Shown in pieces: positions 48,601 through 58,967 of a DNA stretch of 64,000 nucleotides; within the stretch, counting starts at the first letter, position 1, and every line of letters starts with the position of its first letter. Both the position numbers and the translations under genes were made by a program. Origin of the DNA: Tautonia sociabilis (GTDB lineage: Bacteria > Planctomycetota > Planctomycetia > Isosphaerales > Isosphaeraceae); assembly GCF_003977685.1 (NCBI RefSeq), contig NZ_RYZH01000020.1, forward strand, positions 49,002 to 113,001, read 5' to 3'. The notes beneath the pieces were generated by a model. The model was not told the origin of the DNA and searched no databases. It saw nothing but the letters and a program-made list of their open reading frames with translations.

Positions 48601-48669
48601 CCCGACGGGTCCGCAGGGCTCGGCCGCAGGAGCCTCCTCCGAAAGGGGGCGGCCCTCCGGCCCGTCGGG
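48601..48669. terminator. inverted repeat between convergent lpd genes
   Basis: CCCGACGGG at 48601-48609 pairs with CCCGTCGGG at 48661-48669, with further partial pairing inside (GGCCGC with GCGGCC). It lies 83 bases after one lpd stop and 15 bases from the other, so it may stop transcription from both sides. Confidence 0.45.
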
Positions 48670-48683
48670 ATTGGCTCGAAGGA

Positions 48684-50090
<1,407 letters not shown>

Positions 50091-50229
50091 TGCTGGTCCT
50101 TTCTGGCGAGAGGAGGCGAAAGGCAGGACGAGACGGGGCGGAAGCCGATCGGAGCGGAGGCGGACAGAGCCGGTCGGGGGACACGTCCGCTCCGATCCGT
50201 CCAAGACCCGCCGCCTCCTGCCTCCTCCC

Positions 50230-51501
50230 CTAGATTTCAAGCATCATCCGCTCGGGATTCTCGATGCACTCCTTGATCCGAACGAGGAAGCTGACCGCCT
50301 CCCGGCCGTCGATGATGCGGTGGTCGTAGGAGAGGGCCAGGTACATCATCGGCCGGATCACGATTTGGTCGTCGACCACGACCGGGCGCTTCTGGATCGA
50401 GTGCATCCCGAGGATGCCGCTCTGGGGGGGATTGAGGATCGGGGTCGAGAGGAGCGAACCGAAGACACCGCCGTTGGTGATGGTGAAGGTGCCTCCCTGG
50501 AGGTCGTCGACGCCAATCGTGTTGTCGCGCGCCTTCTGGGCGAAGCCGACGATGGCCTTCTCGATCCCGGCGAAGGAGAGCGTGTCGCAGTCCCGGATGA
50601 CAGGGACCATCAGCCCGCGCTCGGTGCTGACGGCGACGCCGATGTCGTAGTAATGATTGTAAACAATCTCAGATCCATCGATCTGGGCGTTCACCGCCGG
50701 GAAGGCCTTCAGCGCCTCGACCGCCGCCTTGACGAAGAAGGACATGAAGCCGAGGTTGACCCCGTGCTTCTCCTTGTAGGCGTCCTTGTACTTGCCGCGG
50801 AGCGCCATGACGGCCGACATGTCGGCCTCGTTAAAGGTGGTCAGGATGGCGGCGGTTTGCTGGGCCTGCACCAGCCGCTGGGCGATCTTCTGGCGGATCA
50901 GGGGGAGGCGCTGGCGCGTCTGCCGGCCGGCTCGGGACGTGCCGGCGGTCGGTGCCGGTGCCGGTGCCGGTGCCGGTGAGGGGGAGGCTTCGGGGGGAGC
51001 GGCCCCTCGGGAGTCGATCGCACCGATCACGTCCCCCTTGGTGATCCGACCTCCTCGGCCGGTCCCCTCGACCGAGGCCAGGTCGACGTGCTCCTCCTCG
51101 GCCAGCCGTCGGGCCGAGGGGGACGGGGTGCCCGCCATCGGACCGTTGCCGCCGGGAGCCGGAGCGGGAGTGTCCGGGCTGGGGGCCGGGGAGGAAGCGG
51201 ACCGCGGCCCGGCCGGGGTCGAGGCGGCGACGGGCTCGGGGTTCGAGGCGGCGGCCGGCACGCCGGAGGGGTCGATCGTGCCGACGGTGGCGCCGACCTC
51301 GACGGTCTCCCCCTCGGCGACAGCGATCTTCAGCACGCCGTCGGCCGGCGCGGGGACCTCGGTGCTCGCCTTGTCCGTCTCGACCTCGAACAGCGGCTCG
51401 CCCGACTTGACCTTCGAGCCGTCGGGCTTCAGCCAGCGCGACAGGATGCCCTCGGTGACGGACTCGCCCGCGCTGGGCACTTTGATCTCGACTACTGCCA
51501 T
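50230..51501 (-). CDS. sucB: dihydrolipoamide succinyltransferase (E2 of 2-oxoglutarate dehydrogenase)
   Basis: A 423-residue protein. The lipoyl domain starts [18 protein letters not shown], as in SucB, with Lys44 in ETDKAS lipoylated. A Pro/Ala/Ser linker follows with a hexanucleotide repeat coding alternating Ala-Pro (plus positions 50951-50974). The subunit-binding domain is at about 130-165 ([16 protein letters not shown]). The core ends with the active-site HRIIDG (His394, Asp398). It transfers succinyl to CoA in the TCA cycle. No sucA (E1o) gene is adjacent: the 643 bases upstream are noncoding. The lpd copy 2 gene follows it. Confidence 0.94.
   Translation of the reverse strand: MAVVEIKVPSAGESVTEGILSRWLKPDGSKVKSGEPLFEVETDKASTEVPAPADGVLKIAVAEGETVEVGATVGTIDPSGVPAAASNPEPVAASTPAGPRSASSPAPSPDTPAPAPGGNGPMAGTPSPSARRLAEEEHVDLASVEGTGRGGRITKGDVIGAIDSRGAAPPEASPSPAPAPAPAPTAGTSRAGRQTRQRLPLIRQKIAQRLVQAQQTAAILTTFNEADMSAVMALRGKYKDAYKEKHGVNLGFMSFFVKAAVEALKAFPAVNAQIDGSEIVYNHYYDIGVAVSTERGLMVPVIRDCDTLSFAGIEKAIVGFAQKARDNTIGVDDLQGGTFTITNGGVFGSLLSTPILNPPQSGILGMHSIQKRPVVVDDQIVIRPMMYLALSYDHRIIDGREAVSFLVRIKECIENPERMMLEI
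50951..50974 (-). repeat. hexanucleotide repeat in sucB linker
   Basis: Four perfect copies of GGTGCC on the plus strand, in frame with sucB, encode an Ala-Pro linker between the lipoyl/binding domains and the catalytic core. Confidence 0.7.
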
Positions 51502-51600
51502 CTCGGGGGTCACTCGGTTCGGGGCCTCCCCGGGCCGATCGGTCGCCGGGCCGGGGCGGCGGGATCGGGCCGGGAGCGGCCGTTGCGGGGGCGGTGCGGT

Positions 51601-51620
51601 TCGATTCGATTCGATTCGAT
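51601..51620 (-). repeat. TCGAT pentanucleotide array upstream of sucB
   Basis: Four perfect tandem copies of TCGAT (ATCGA on the sucB strand). It is the third 5-base array found in a leader in this window. Confidence 0.7.
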
Positions 51621-52089
51621 CCAGCGCCGGCGCCGGAGCGGCCCGGTTCGCCGGGCCGGATCGGCCGGCGGATCGGGGCCGGGGCCGAGACCTCGGCGGG
51701 GGAGGCGCGCTCGACGATCGGGCCGGCGGCGCCGGGCTCCGTCCAGCATACCAGACGGGAGCCGGCCGGGGCGACGCCCCCCCGAAGGTGATCAGGCCTC
51801 GTCGAAGGTCGGCAGGGGATCGGCAGCGAACCGCCCGGTGTCCGAGGTCCCATCGGAAGGTCCGGGAGGGGCTCCGGGGGCATGGCGAACGGCGCCGGGG
51901 GAAAACCGGCCGAGCGGGAGCCCTGACGGCGTCTTCGTCGCCTCGGATCCCCTGCGGCAGGAGAGCCGACCCCCAGAGGCGGGCCCCGAGGCGATCGGGA
52001 ATGCCCCCCGAGGGCGATCTCGACTCGGGGGGCAGGAGGGTGAGTTCGACTCGGGGCCTGGTCGCTTGGCCCAGGCCCCTCACTCCGGC

Positions 52090-52113
52090 CCGCTCCCCGC
52101 TCTTGGGGAGCGG
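52090..52113 (-). terminator. hairpin after the two-repeat secreted protein gene
   Basis: CCGCTCCCC and GGGGAGCGG form a perfect 9-bp stem around the six-base loop GCTCTT (plus strand), 32 bases after the stop of the minus-strand gene ending at 52145. No U-tract. Confidence 0.5.
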
Positions 52114-52144
52114 AGGGCGGAGGAGGACCGGCACGCTCGGCCGA

Positions 52145-53050
52145 TCACTTGGCGAGCAGGGCGGCGGTCATGATGAGGGTCGGCCCCCGGGAGGAGGCGT
52201 TGGTGGTGGCGACCTGGTAGGTGCCGCTCCCCCCGCCAACCTCGTAGACAACGCGGGGTTCGGCGTCCTCGAGCACGTCTTCGACCAGCAGCGTGTCCCG
52301 CTCGTTCCGCAGGTGGACGTCGATGTCGATCGTTTGGGTGTCGCCGGCGGCGATGAAGACATTCACCCCCTTGGCCAGCTTCACGTTGTCGACCGTGATC
52401 TGCTGCCCCTGCTCGTAAACGGCCCCCCAGACGGCCCACTGGTTCTCCTCGGTGTTGAAGCCGGCCGTCTCCACGCGATCGACGATGGTCAGGCAGTGGC
52501 GGATCAGCTTCGTAGTGGCCTCGACAACGTTCTCGGTGGGCACGTCGATTCCCCCCTGGCGAAGCACCGCCAGGGCGCAGAAGCAGGACTCAGGGGCGTC
52601 GTAGAGCGTCACCTCGATCGTATAGGTGCCCGATCGGGGAGGGGTGTACAGGATGGTCGGCTCGGCATCGGTCTTGGTGTCCTCGGCGACGAGGTTGCCG
52701 GCCTCGTCGAAGATCTCGATGTCCACGTCGACGGCATCCTCGTCGCCGCCGCCGATGAAGGCATAGGGGCGGCCGCGCTCCAGGTGGCGGTTGAACCCGA
52801 TGGTGGCGCCGGGGCGGAAGTAGCCGCCCATGAAGCAGACCGTGTTGGGCCCGTCGTAGCCGTAGTCGGACTTATCGCTGATCGCTCGGACGGCCCCCAT
52901 CACCCGGCCCATCGCCTGGGTCATGTACACGCCGGGGGTCCAGTCGCCAGGCTGGGCCAGGCCCAGCGAGGGAAAGAGTACGACCGCCAGCATCGCCGGC
53001 AGGGCCGTTCGGATCCGGGAGCGATGCGAGCGGGTCGACGCGCGGGGCAT
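52145..53050 (-). CDS. secreted protein with two beta-sandwich-like repeats
   Basis: A 301-residue protein with a signal peptide ([19 protein letters not shown]). Two related domains are visible. The first has [22 protein letters not shown]...[14 protein letters not shown] and the second [22 protein letters not shown]...[12 protein letters not shown]. Both resemble PPC-type (bacterial pre-peptidase C-terminal) beta domains: an acidic strand describing D-x-D, then SGTY. A Cys-rich spot (ESCFCAL) lies between. It is presumably periplasmic or exported. No enzyme motif is visible. ATG 53050 starts the signal peptide. Confidence 0.8.
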   Translation of the reverse strand: MPRASTRSHRSRIRTALPAMLAVVLFPSLGLAQPGDWTPGVYMTQAMGRVMGAVRAISDKSDYGYDGPNTVCFMGGYFRPGATIGFNRHLERGRPYAFIGGGDEDAVDVDIEIFDEAGNLVAEDTKTDAEPTILYTPPRSGTYTIEVTLYDAPESCFCALAVLRQGGIDVPTENVVEATTKLIRHCLTIVDRVETAGFNTEENQWAVWGAVYEQGQQITVDNVKLAKGVNVFIAAGDTQTIDIDVHLRNERDTLLVEDVLEDAEPRVVYEVGGGSGTYQVATTNASSRGPTLIMTAALLAK

Positions 53051-53809
53051 GGTCTCGGTCTCCTGGGTTCCGGGGTGATTGGTCGGACGTGGGCGGCCGG
53101 TTGTGGAGCCGGGACCGCGCCCCACGACAGGGCGAGGTCCCGAGTCACCCCACTCTAACGATTAGTCGAAAACCACGAGCAGTGCTCGCCTCCTCAGTGT
53201 TGACATTTTTTTTTACGACGTCATTGCCTGCGCAATCGGGGATACCGACCAGCGATCGGGGGTCGGCCGCCGGAGTTCGGCCGAGGCGGCGATCCCCAAC
53301 GCCGTGGTCCCGAGCCGATCCGCCGAACTCTGCCGCCGACACTCCCCCGGACGACCCACCGCAGTGCGCCGCGATCCGACGCACGTGGGAGCCCCTCCTG
53401 CGACTCCAGACGAGCCAATGCATGACTCATGGATTGCAATCAGACCGCGACTCGATCCGCGCATCGATCCGCACCGGCCCCGGTCGCCGGGCCGCCCAGG
53501 TCTGGGCTCGGGGAGCGGTCGAACACCGTCGCGGCAACGGGGACAGATCTTACGAATGAACACAACCGAACGTGGCAGAGGAGAGCGGACACTCCCTGGG
53601 CGAACTCCTCGGGGGGAGGTTGACCACCGCTCCTGGTCGTCCGCGATCGGTGGGGAAGGATGGAGCCCCGTCCTCGATCCGCCCTCGGCCGGATCCCCGT
53701 GCTGCTCCTCCCCATCGCGTTGCTTCGCCGAGTAGAATCCCTTGCAGCAGCATCCCGAACCCCTGATCGCGCCTGAAGCCCCCTGAGTTCCCGGAGGCTC
53801 CCCCCGATC
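53051..53809. other. 759-bp gap with AT-rich tract
   Basis: No credible gene was found. At 53178-53188 there is a GAGCA-G-TGCTC dyad and at 53206-53214 a run of nine T, unusual in this GC-rich sequence, preceded by TTGACA at 53200-53205. A TAGAAT hexamer at 53735-53740 may be a -10 box for the next gene but lacks a -35. Confidence 0.45.
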
Positions 53810-55831
53810 ATGTCCCAGACCGACGCCTCCGCCGCTGCGAGGATGCAGCCGAGTCTCGCGTGGACCGTGGTGACCGACGCCCCCCTGAAGGGCCTCGGCC
53901 TGATGCGAGAGGCGGGCCGCATCGTCGTCTGGGACGAGGCCGACGGCCTGGCCCTGTTCGACGCGTTCGGGGAGCGCATCTGGGCCAGCCGGGCCCCCGG
54001 CCCGATCGTCGCCGGAGCCGTCAGCGATGACGGATCGCTCGTTGCCCTCCTGGGGGAGCCCCGTCGTCTCTGGCTCTTCGGCCCGGAGCTGGAGCTGATC
54101 GCCGACCGGGAGGCCGTCGCCGATCCGCTCGGCCTGGCCGTCGACCCGCACGGCCGCTACGTGGCCGTCTCCTCCCGGATGGCTCAGACCCACCTTTACA
54201 CCCGCTTCGGCCGCAAGTCGGGCGAGTTCGAGACGCTCCAGCCGCTGGCTCACGTCGCCTTCGTGCCCAGCGAGCCCCGCCTCATCGGTGCGGCCGGTCA
54301 TGGTTCGCTCTTCGGCATCGAGCTGATCCCGGCCGGCCGGGGCCGGCTGGACGCCGAGGTCGCCTGGCGAGAATCCCTGCTTTCCAACGTCGGGCGCCTG
54401 GCCGTCACCGGCGACGGCGGCACCATCGTCGCCAGTTGCTTCATTCACGGCGTCCAGCGCTTCGACGCCGACGGCCGGGCCGAGGGTTCCTACCACCTCG
54501 GCGGCACCGCCATCCTCGCCCTGCCCGACTACGTCGGCCGCACCATCGCCGCGGCGACTCAGGAAGGGGAGCTGTTCCTGCTCAATCGAGCCGGGAACGT
54601 TCGATGGAAGACCGCGCTGCCCCGGCCCGCCATCGCCCTCGATCTCGACGCCCTGGGCCGCTGGCTCGTCTATGGCCAGGCCACCGGAGAGGTTTCCCGG
54701 ATCGACCTCGAGGAGTCCCGCCGCCGCGCCGTCTCCCCGTCGCGACCGGCCGCCCGATCCGCCGTTGGCCCCTCCCCGATTTCCTCGAGCCCGATGCGGG
54801 AGCCGGCCTGGACCCTCCCGGTCGCCGAGAGCGACGAGCGGGCGGAGACGGCGGTGCTCGCCGTGCTCGACGACCCGCCCCGAATCGGCCTGATGACCAG
54901 CGCCGATCGCCTCGAACTGTTCTCCACCGACGGCAAGCGCCTTGGCAAAACACCGCCGATCAAGGGGGTCGGCCGCCTGCTCCGCACCGCCCCCGGCTGG
55001 ATCGCCGCCGCCACCGACCGCGAGCTGCTCCTCTTCGACGCCCGCCGCAACGGCGTCCGCAAGCTCGACGACCTGAACCTCGTCCAGCTCACCCACCTGG
55101 AGATCCGCCCCGACGACTTCGGGCTCGCCGCCGTCCAGGAGCGCGACCGAGTCGGCCGAGCCACCATCGCCGGCCGCTGGATCTGGCGTCGGGAGATGGA
55201 CTCCGGGATCGAGGAACTCGCCCTCGCCCCCGACGGCCTGACCGCCGTGACCACCGACGACGGGCGCCTCATCCTGCTCGACCCCGCCGGCACCCCCGTT
55301 CCCGGCCCCAGCGCGGCCTTCGGCGAGCCCCTGGCCGTCGTGTCCGCCCCCGAGGGCTCCCCCGCCGACCTCGCCGTCGTCACCCTCGCCCGCCAGCGTC
55401 AGGTCCTCCGGGGCCACGACCGAACGGGCCGGGTCCTGTGGGAATCCCCCGTCCCCTGGATCTCCTGGCGGCTGGATCGGGTCGGGGCCTCGGCCGTCGT
55501 GTCCGCCCCCGACGGCCGCGCCATCGCCTTCGACGGCACCGGCCACGCCTGCTCCAGCACGAGGGACGCCGCTCCCCCCGGCTGCTGGGCGGAGGCCCCC
55601 GACGGCGTCGTGCTCCGCGTCGGCCGGCGCGGCCCCCACCTCATCTGCGACGACCTTGCCGGCCGGGTTCGCTGGCGGGCCCTCTGCGAATCCCCCCGCG
55701 GCCCGCTCGCCGCCGGCCGATCCGGCGTCGCCGCCCTCCTCGGCCGCGACCTGGCCTGGTTCCCCCACCCCAACCTCGCCACCCCCGCCCACCCCGGCGC
55801 CGCCGAGCCCCGCGATCCGTACCTCCCGTGA
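53810..55831 (+). CDS. beta-propeller-like hypothetical protein
   Basis: A 673-residue soluble protein made of many short beta repeats, each with a GRIVVWDEADGLALFDAFG-like pattern (strand, turn, hydrophobic, Asp/Gly), as in WD40 or PQQ-type propellers. Two such propeller halves may be separated by a Ser/Pro/Arg-rich linker at about residues 305-340. No signal peptide, membrane segment or catalytic motif is visible. A GGAGG site precedes ATG 53810. I cannot assign a function; it may be a scaffold or signalling protein typical of planctomycetes. Confidence 0.75.
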   Translation: MSQTDASAAARMQPSLAWTVVTDAPLKGLGLMREAGRIVVWDEADGLALFDAFGERIWASRAPGPIVAGAVSDDGSLVALLGEPRRLWLFGPELELIADREAVADPLGLAVDPHGRYVAVSSRMAQTHLYTRFGRKSGEFETLQPLAHVAFVPSEPRLIGAAGHGSLFGIELIPAGRGRLDAEVAWRESLLSNVGRLAVTGDGGTIVASCFIHGVQRFDADGRAEGSYHLGGTAILALPDYVGRTIAAATQEGELFLLNRAGNVRWKTALPRPAIALDLDALGRWLVYGQATGEVSRIDLEESRRRAVSPSRPAARSAVGPSPISSSPMREPAWTLPVAESDERAETAVLAVLDDPPRIGLMTSADRLELFSTDGKRLGKTPPIKGVGRLLRTAPGWIAAATDRELLLFDARRNGVRKLDDLNLVQLTHLEIRPDDFGLAAVQERDRVGRATIAGRWIWRREMDSGIEELALAPDGLTAVTTDDGRLILLDPAGTPVPGPSAAFGEPLAVVSAPEGSPADLAVVTLARQRQVLRGHDRTGRVLWESPVPWISWRLDRVGASAVVSAPDGRAIAFDGTGHACSSTRDAAPPGCWAEAPDGVVLRVGRRGPHLICDDLAGRVRWRALCESPRGPLAAGRSGVAALLGRDLAWFPHPNLATPAHPGAAEPRDPYLP

Positions 55832-55956
55832 TGCGACGATCCGACGATCGCCGACCCGTGTGGCCCGCTCGCCTCGGGGCCCCGATTTGCCCGTTGGCGC
55901 CGGCACCGTTCCGGGATAGGATGGGCACATCCCCCCCGTTCGGGTGCGTGCAAACA

Positions 55957-55980
55957 ATCAGTCAGACGGTTCTGCCTGAT
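55957..55980. other. small dyad between propeller gene and next gene
   Basis: ATCAGTCAG pairs with CTGCCTGAT (one mismatch) around the loop ACGGTT. It may be a weak transcription stop or a binding site. Confidence 0.3.
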
Positions 55981-56095
55981 CAGCGGCTCGGCGGTGTTGT
56001 CTCACAGCGGAACGCCGGAATCTTGGCGACAGGAAACCTCACGGTTATGATTCCCTGACGAGCAGCGAGCGGGCCAGGACGGCCTGGAGGTCACG

Positions 56096-56554
56096 ATGGC
56101 TCCCTGTAGCGCACCGTCCGTGGACATGCATCAGCCCCCGACGCCGCTGAGCCTCCTCGCCGAGGGTGAGGAGGAAGCCCGCCGGTACAAGTGGATCATG
56201 AGCGAGAAGGCCGGCCGGGATCTCGGCGACTGGGCGATTCGCTGCTGGGTCCGCGAGCACTGGAACGGATTCCTTCGAGAGCGATGGCTTGAGCACCTCC
56301 AGGGCCGGGCCTTCTGGATCGAGCTCGACCGGGAAGACTACGGCCTCCTCCAGCGAGCCTTCCGCGACTCCTCGCCGCTGTTCGACGAGATTTTCCGCCG
56401 TATCAAGCGCGGCGACGAGAACCTCGAGATCCTCAACTGGGCCCTTGACGAAGGGGTTTCCACCGAGGAAGTCATCAAGATCCTCGAGGCCATCGACATC
56501 AACAGCCGCCGCATCGAGTGCCAGTTCGCCCTCAAGCTCTCCCAGGCGAGCTGA
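56096..56554 (+). CDS. small helical conserved hypothetical protein
   Basis: A 152-residue soluble protein, mainly alpha-helical, rich in Glu, Arg and Trp: EEEARRYKWIMSEKAGRDLG, then WVREHWNGFLRERWLEHL, then a C-terminal helix pair ending in LEAIDINSRRIECQFAL. No signal peptide or membrane helix. A GGAGGTCACG ribosome site precedes ATG 56096. It is divergent in content from its neighbours and converges on the aminopeptidase gene. I do not recognise a family; it may be an adaptor-like protein. Confidence 0.7.
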   Translation: MAPCSAPSVDMHQPPTPLSLLAEGEEEARRYKWIMSEKAGRDLGDWAIRCWVREHWNGFLRERWLEHLQGRAFWIELDREDYGLLQRAFRDSSPLFDEIFRRIKRGDENLEILNWALDEGVSTEEVIKILEAIDINSRRIECQFALKLSQAS

Positions 56555-56659
56555 GCGGAACGCGGCGTGGACCCCCTCTCGGCGCATCGCCGCGGCGCCT
56601 CCCCCCGGGGACGGGGCCGGTCGATCTCCCGGGCCCGGCCCTCCGGGGCTGCGATCGCC

Positions 56660-58147
56660 TCACGGCTCGCCTGCCTCCTCCGCCATCCGGACGAGGGTCC
56701 GCACGAAGCACCCCGTCCCCCCCGCATCTCGGGCGGGGGAATCCGACTCCGCCCAGGCCGGCCCGGCGATGTCTAGGTGCGCCCACGGCCTCCCGCCGAC
56801 GAATTCCTCCAGGAACTTGGCCGCGACGATCGCGCCTCCCCACTTCGACCCCACGTTCTTCAGGTCCGCCACCGGGCTCTTGAGCGACTCCCGGAAGTCC
56901 CCGTCCATCGGCAGCCGCCAGACCCGCTCCCCCACCGCCGTCGCCGACTCGCGCACCAGCTCCGCCGTCTCGTCGTCGTTGGCGAACAGCCCGGCCACCT
57001 TCGTCCCCAGGGCCACCACGCACGACCCGGTCAGCGTCGCCAGGTCGACCATTCGGGTCGGGGCCTGCTCCGCCGCGAAGCTCAGGGCGTCGGCCAGGAT
57101 CAGCCGCCCTTCGGCGTCGGTGTTCATCACCTCCACCGTCTTGCCGTTGCGCATCGACAGCACGTCGCCCAGCTTCATCGCCCGGCCGCCGCTCATGTTC
57201 TCCACCAGGGCCAGATAGCCCCTCACGTTCACCGGCAGCCGGAGTCGGGCGATCGCCGTCATCGCCGCGGCCACGATCGCCGCGCCGCTCATGTCCGCTT
57301 TCATGTCTTCCATCGACGCGGAGGGCTTGAGCGACAGCCCCCCCGAGTCGAACGTCACCCCCTTGCCCACCAGGGCCAGGTGCGGGGCCTCCGGCCCGGC
57401 GCCGTTCCAATGCAGCGTCACGAAGCTCGGCGGCTCGTCCGATCCCGCCGCCACCCCGAGCAGACCGCCGAACCGCTCGCGTCGGATCCGGGCCTCGTCC
57501 CAGACCTCCACCTCCAGGCCCGCCGCCCCCGCCTCGATTCGGATCCGGTCGGCCAGCAACCGGGGCGTCTTCCGAGCCGGAGGGAGGTTGACCAGTTCCC
57601 TCGCCAGGTTGATCGCCCGGCCGACGATCGCCCCCCGGGCCATCGCCCGATCGACCAGAGCGGGATCCGCGGTCGACCCCGGCGGCAGGATCAGCCGAAG
57701 CTCCTCGAAGGCGTACCGGGCGGGCTCCGATTTCGCCAGGCCCGGCCCGGCCGTCCCCACGATCGCCCCCTGCACCAGGCGCGACGCCACCTCGGCCGGC
57801 ATCCCGGCCTCCGGCAACACGAGGCCCACCGCCCCCCTCGGCCGGCCCCCGAGCCGCTTGCCCACCAGCACCCCCAGGTCGAACGCCGAGCCGGCGTCGA
57901 ACGCCTCCCTCGGCCCGAGCCCCGCCACCAGCAGCGACGCCGCCCGGATCCCGCTCATCCCGTGCAGGGCCGACGCATCCCCCGGGCTCGCGGAGAGGTC
58001 CTTCGACTCGACCAGGTTCGCGAACAACTCCCGGGCGGCCGGCTCGCGCACCCAGGCCGGCGGCGCGGGGCCATCCTCGAACAATCCGGTCACGAGCCAG
58101 GCCACGTCGGCCCCGGCGGGGTCCTCGGCGACAATCCGGATCTGCAT
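56660..58147 (-). CDS. pepA: leucyl aminopeptidase (M17 family)
   Basis: A 495-residue metallopeptidase that removes N-terminal residues from peptides in the cytoplasm. The N-terminal macro-like domain is followed by the catalytic domain with GKGVTFDSGGLSLKPSASMEDMKADM (Lys and Asp ligands), and the family signature NTDAEGRLIL. The two-metal ligands Lys, Asp, Asp and Glu all appear. The length is standard. A GAAGGA site precedes ATG 58147. The flanking genes are convergent on its 3' side and divergent on its 5' side, so it is likely monocistronic. Confidence 0.95.
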   Translation of the reverse strand: MQIRIVAEDPAGADVAWLVTGLFEDGPAPPAWVREPAARELFANLVESKDLSASPGDASALHGMSGIRAASLLVAGLGPREAFDAGSAFDLGVLVGKRLGGRPRGAVGLVLPEAGMPAEVASRLVQGAIVGTAGPGLAKSEPARYAFEELRLILPPGSTADPALVDRAMARGAIVGRAINLARELVNLPPARKTPRLLADRIRIEAGAAGLEVEVWDEARIRRERFGGLLGVAAGSDEPPSFVTLHWNGAGPEAPHLALVGKGVTFDSGGLSLKPSASMEDMKADMSGAAIVAAAMTAIARLRLPVNVRGYLALVENMSGGRAMKLGDVLSMRNGKTVEVMNTDAEGRLILADALSFAAEQAPTRMVDLATLTGSCVVALGTKVAGLFANDDETAELVRESATAVGERVWRLPMDGDFRESLKSPVADLKNVGSKWGGAIVAAKFLEEFVGGRPWAHLDIAGPAWAESDSPARDAGGTGCFVRTLVRMAEEAGEP

Positions 58148-58484
58148 CGCTCGGCGTTCCTTCCGTCTCGGTCGGGGGGGAGTTCGGGAGCGTCATGATC
58201 CCCTCCGCGCCTCCCCGCGCCAAGCCGGCTTGCCCGGCGGGGCGGCTCCCGCTAGAATCCGCCCGCTTGCCGCGCCCCGAGGGACCGGAACCGAGGTTCC
58301 GGTCCCCGGTCGTCGGCCAGCGCCGGGCAGCCGACCCTCCCCGCCGATCGACCCTCCCCCGCCCGGAGACCGGAACCGATCGGACGGACCCGCCCCCCTC
58401 GGGCGCCCGGGATGGACCTCGGCCTCTCCTCCGGCCGATCCCCCCGCCGCGCCCCTCCGGCCGGGCGCTCGCGGAGGTCGACCG
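58148..58484. other. 337-bp divergent region between pepA and the PEGA gene
   Basis: No gene was found. It contains the promoter candidate at 58230-58258 for the lipoprotein and the leader before it. The pepA ribosome site lies at the left end. Confidence 0.45.
58230..58258 (+). promoter_or_regulatory. possible sigma70-type promoter for PEGA lipoprotein
   Basis: TTGCCC at 58230-58235 and TAGAAT at 58253-58258 with a 17-base spacer. The start codon is about 225 bases downstream. Confidence 0.45.
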
Positions 58485-58967
58485 ATGCTCACCCGACCGG
58501 GCTCCCTCGCCCCCTCTCTCCCCTTCGCCCGCCGGGCCGTCGCGCTGGGGCTGACGCTCCTCGCTCTGGCCTGCTCTGGCTGCGTCGAGCGCCGGTACAC
58601 CGTCCGCACCGATCCCCCCGGCGCCCTCGTCTTCATCAACGGCGAGGAGGCCGGGATCAGCCCCGTCTCGGTCAATTATGAATACTACGGCGACCGCCGC
58701 GTTACCATTCAGGCCGAGGGCTACCAGACGATCCACACCGAGCTCCCCATCCGAGCCCCCTGGTGGGACAACGCCCTCACCGGCTTCGTCAGCGAGAACC
58801 TCATCCCCTTCACCCTCCGAGACGAGCGCGAGTTCCGCTTCACCCTCGCCCCGGGCGTCACCCCCCCCACCGGCGATCTCATCGGTCGCGGCCTCCAGCT
58901 CCGCCAGGAAGCCCTCCAGCCCGCTCCTCCTCGCCCCGGCCCGTTCCGCCGCTTCTTCGCCTTCTGA
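58485..58967 (+). CDS. PEGA-domain lipoprotein
   Basis: A 160-residue protein with a lipoprotein signal ending in ALACSGC (Cys at about residue 33). A PEGA domain follows: VRTDPPGALVFINGEEAGISPVSV, then YYGDRRVTIQAEGYQT. PEGA domains are surface beta domains found in S-layer and envelope proteins. The rest is a short hydrophobic-aromatic tail. A GCGGAGG ribosome site precedes ATG 58485. It is probably an outer-membrane or periplasmic lipoprotein. Function unknown. Confidence 0.85.
   Translation: MLTRPGSLAPSLPFARRAVALGLTLLALACSGCVERRYTVRTDPPGALVFINGEEAGISPVSVNYEYYGDRRVTIQAEGYQTIHTELPIRAPWWDNALTGFVSENLIPFTLRDEREFRFTLAPGVTPPTGDLIGRGLQLRQEALQPAPPRPGPFRRFFAF

Larger units (their letters stand above)
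51502..52144. other. 643-bp region upstream of sucB
   Basis: No gene was found, in particular no E1o gene. A four-unit TCGAT array lies at 51601-51620 about 100 bases from the sucB start. A hairpin for the gene on the right is at 52090-52113. Confidence 0.45.

Noticed and set aside
53200..53214. TTGACA plus T9 as promoter or intrinsic terminator
   Set aside because: No -10 box at the right distance and no stable stem directly before the T-run, so it is listed only as an observation.
53213..55957. A 914-codon minus-strand frame opposite the propeller gene
   Set aside because: It is Gly/Asp-rich without domain marks, while the plus strand shows regular beta-propeller repeats and a good ribosome site.
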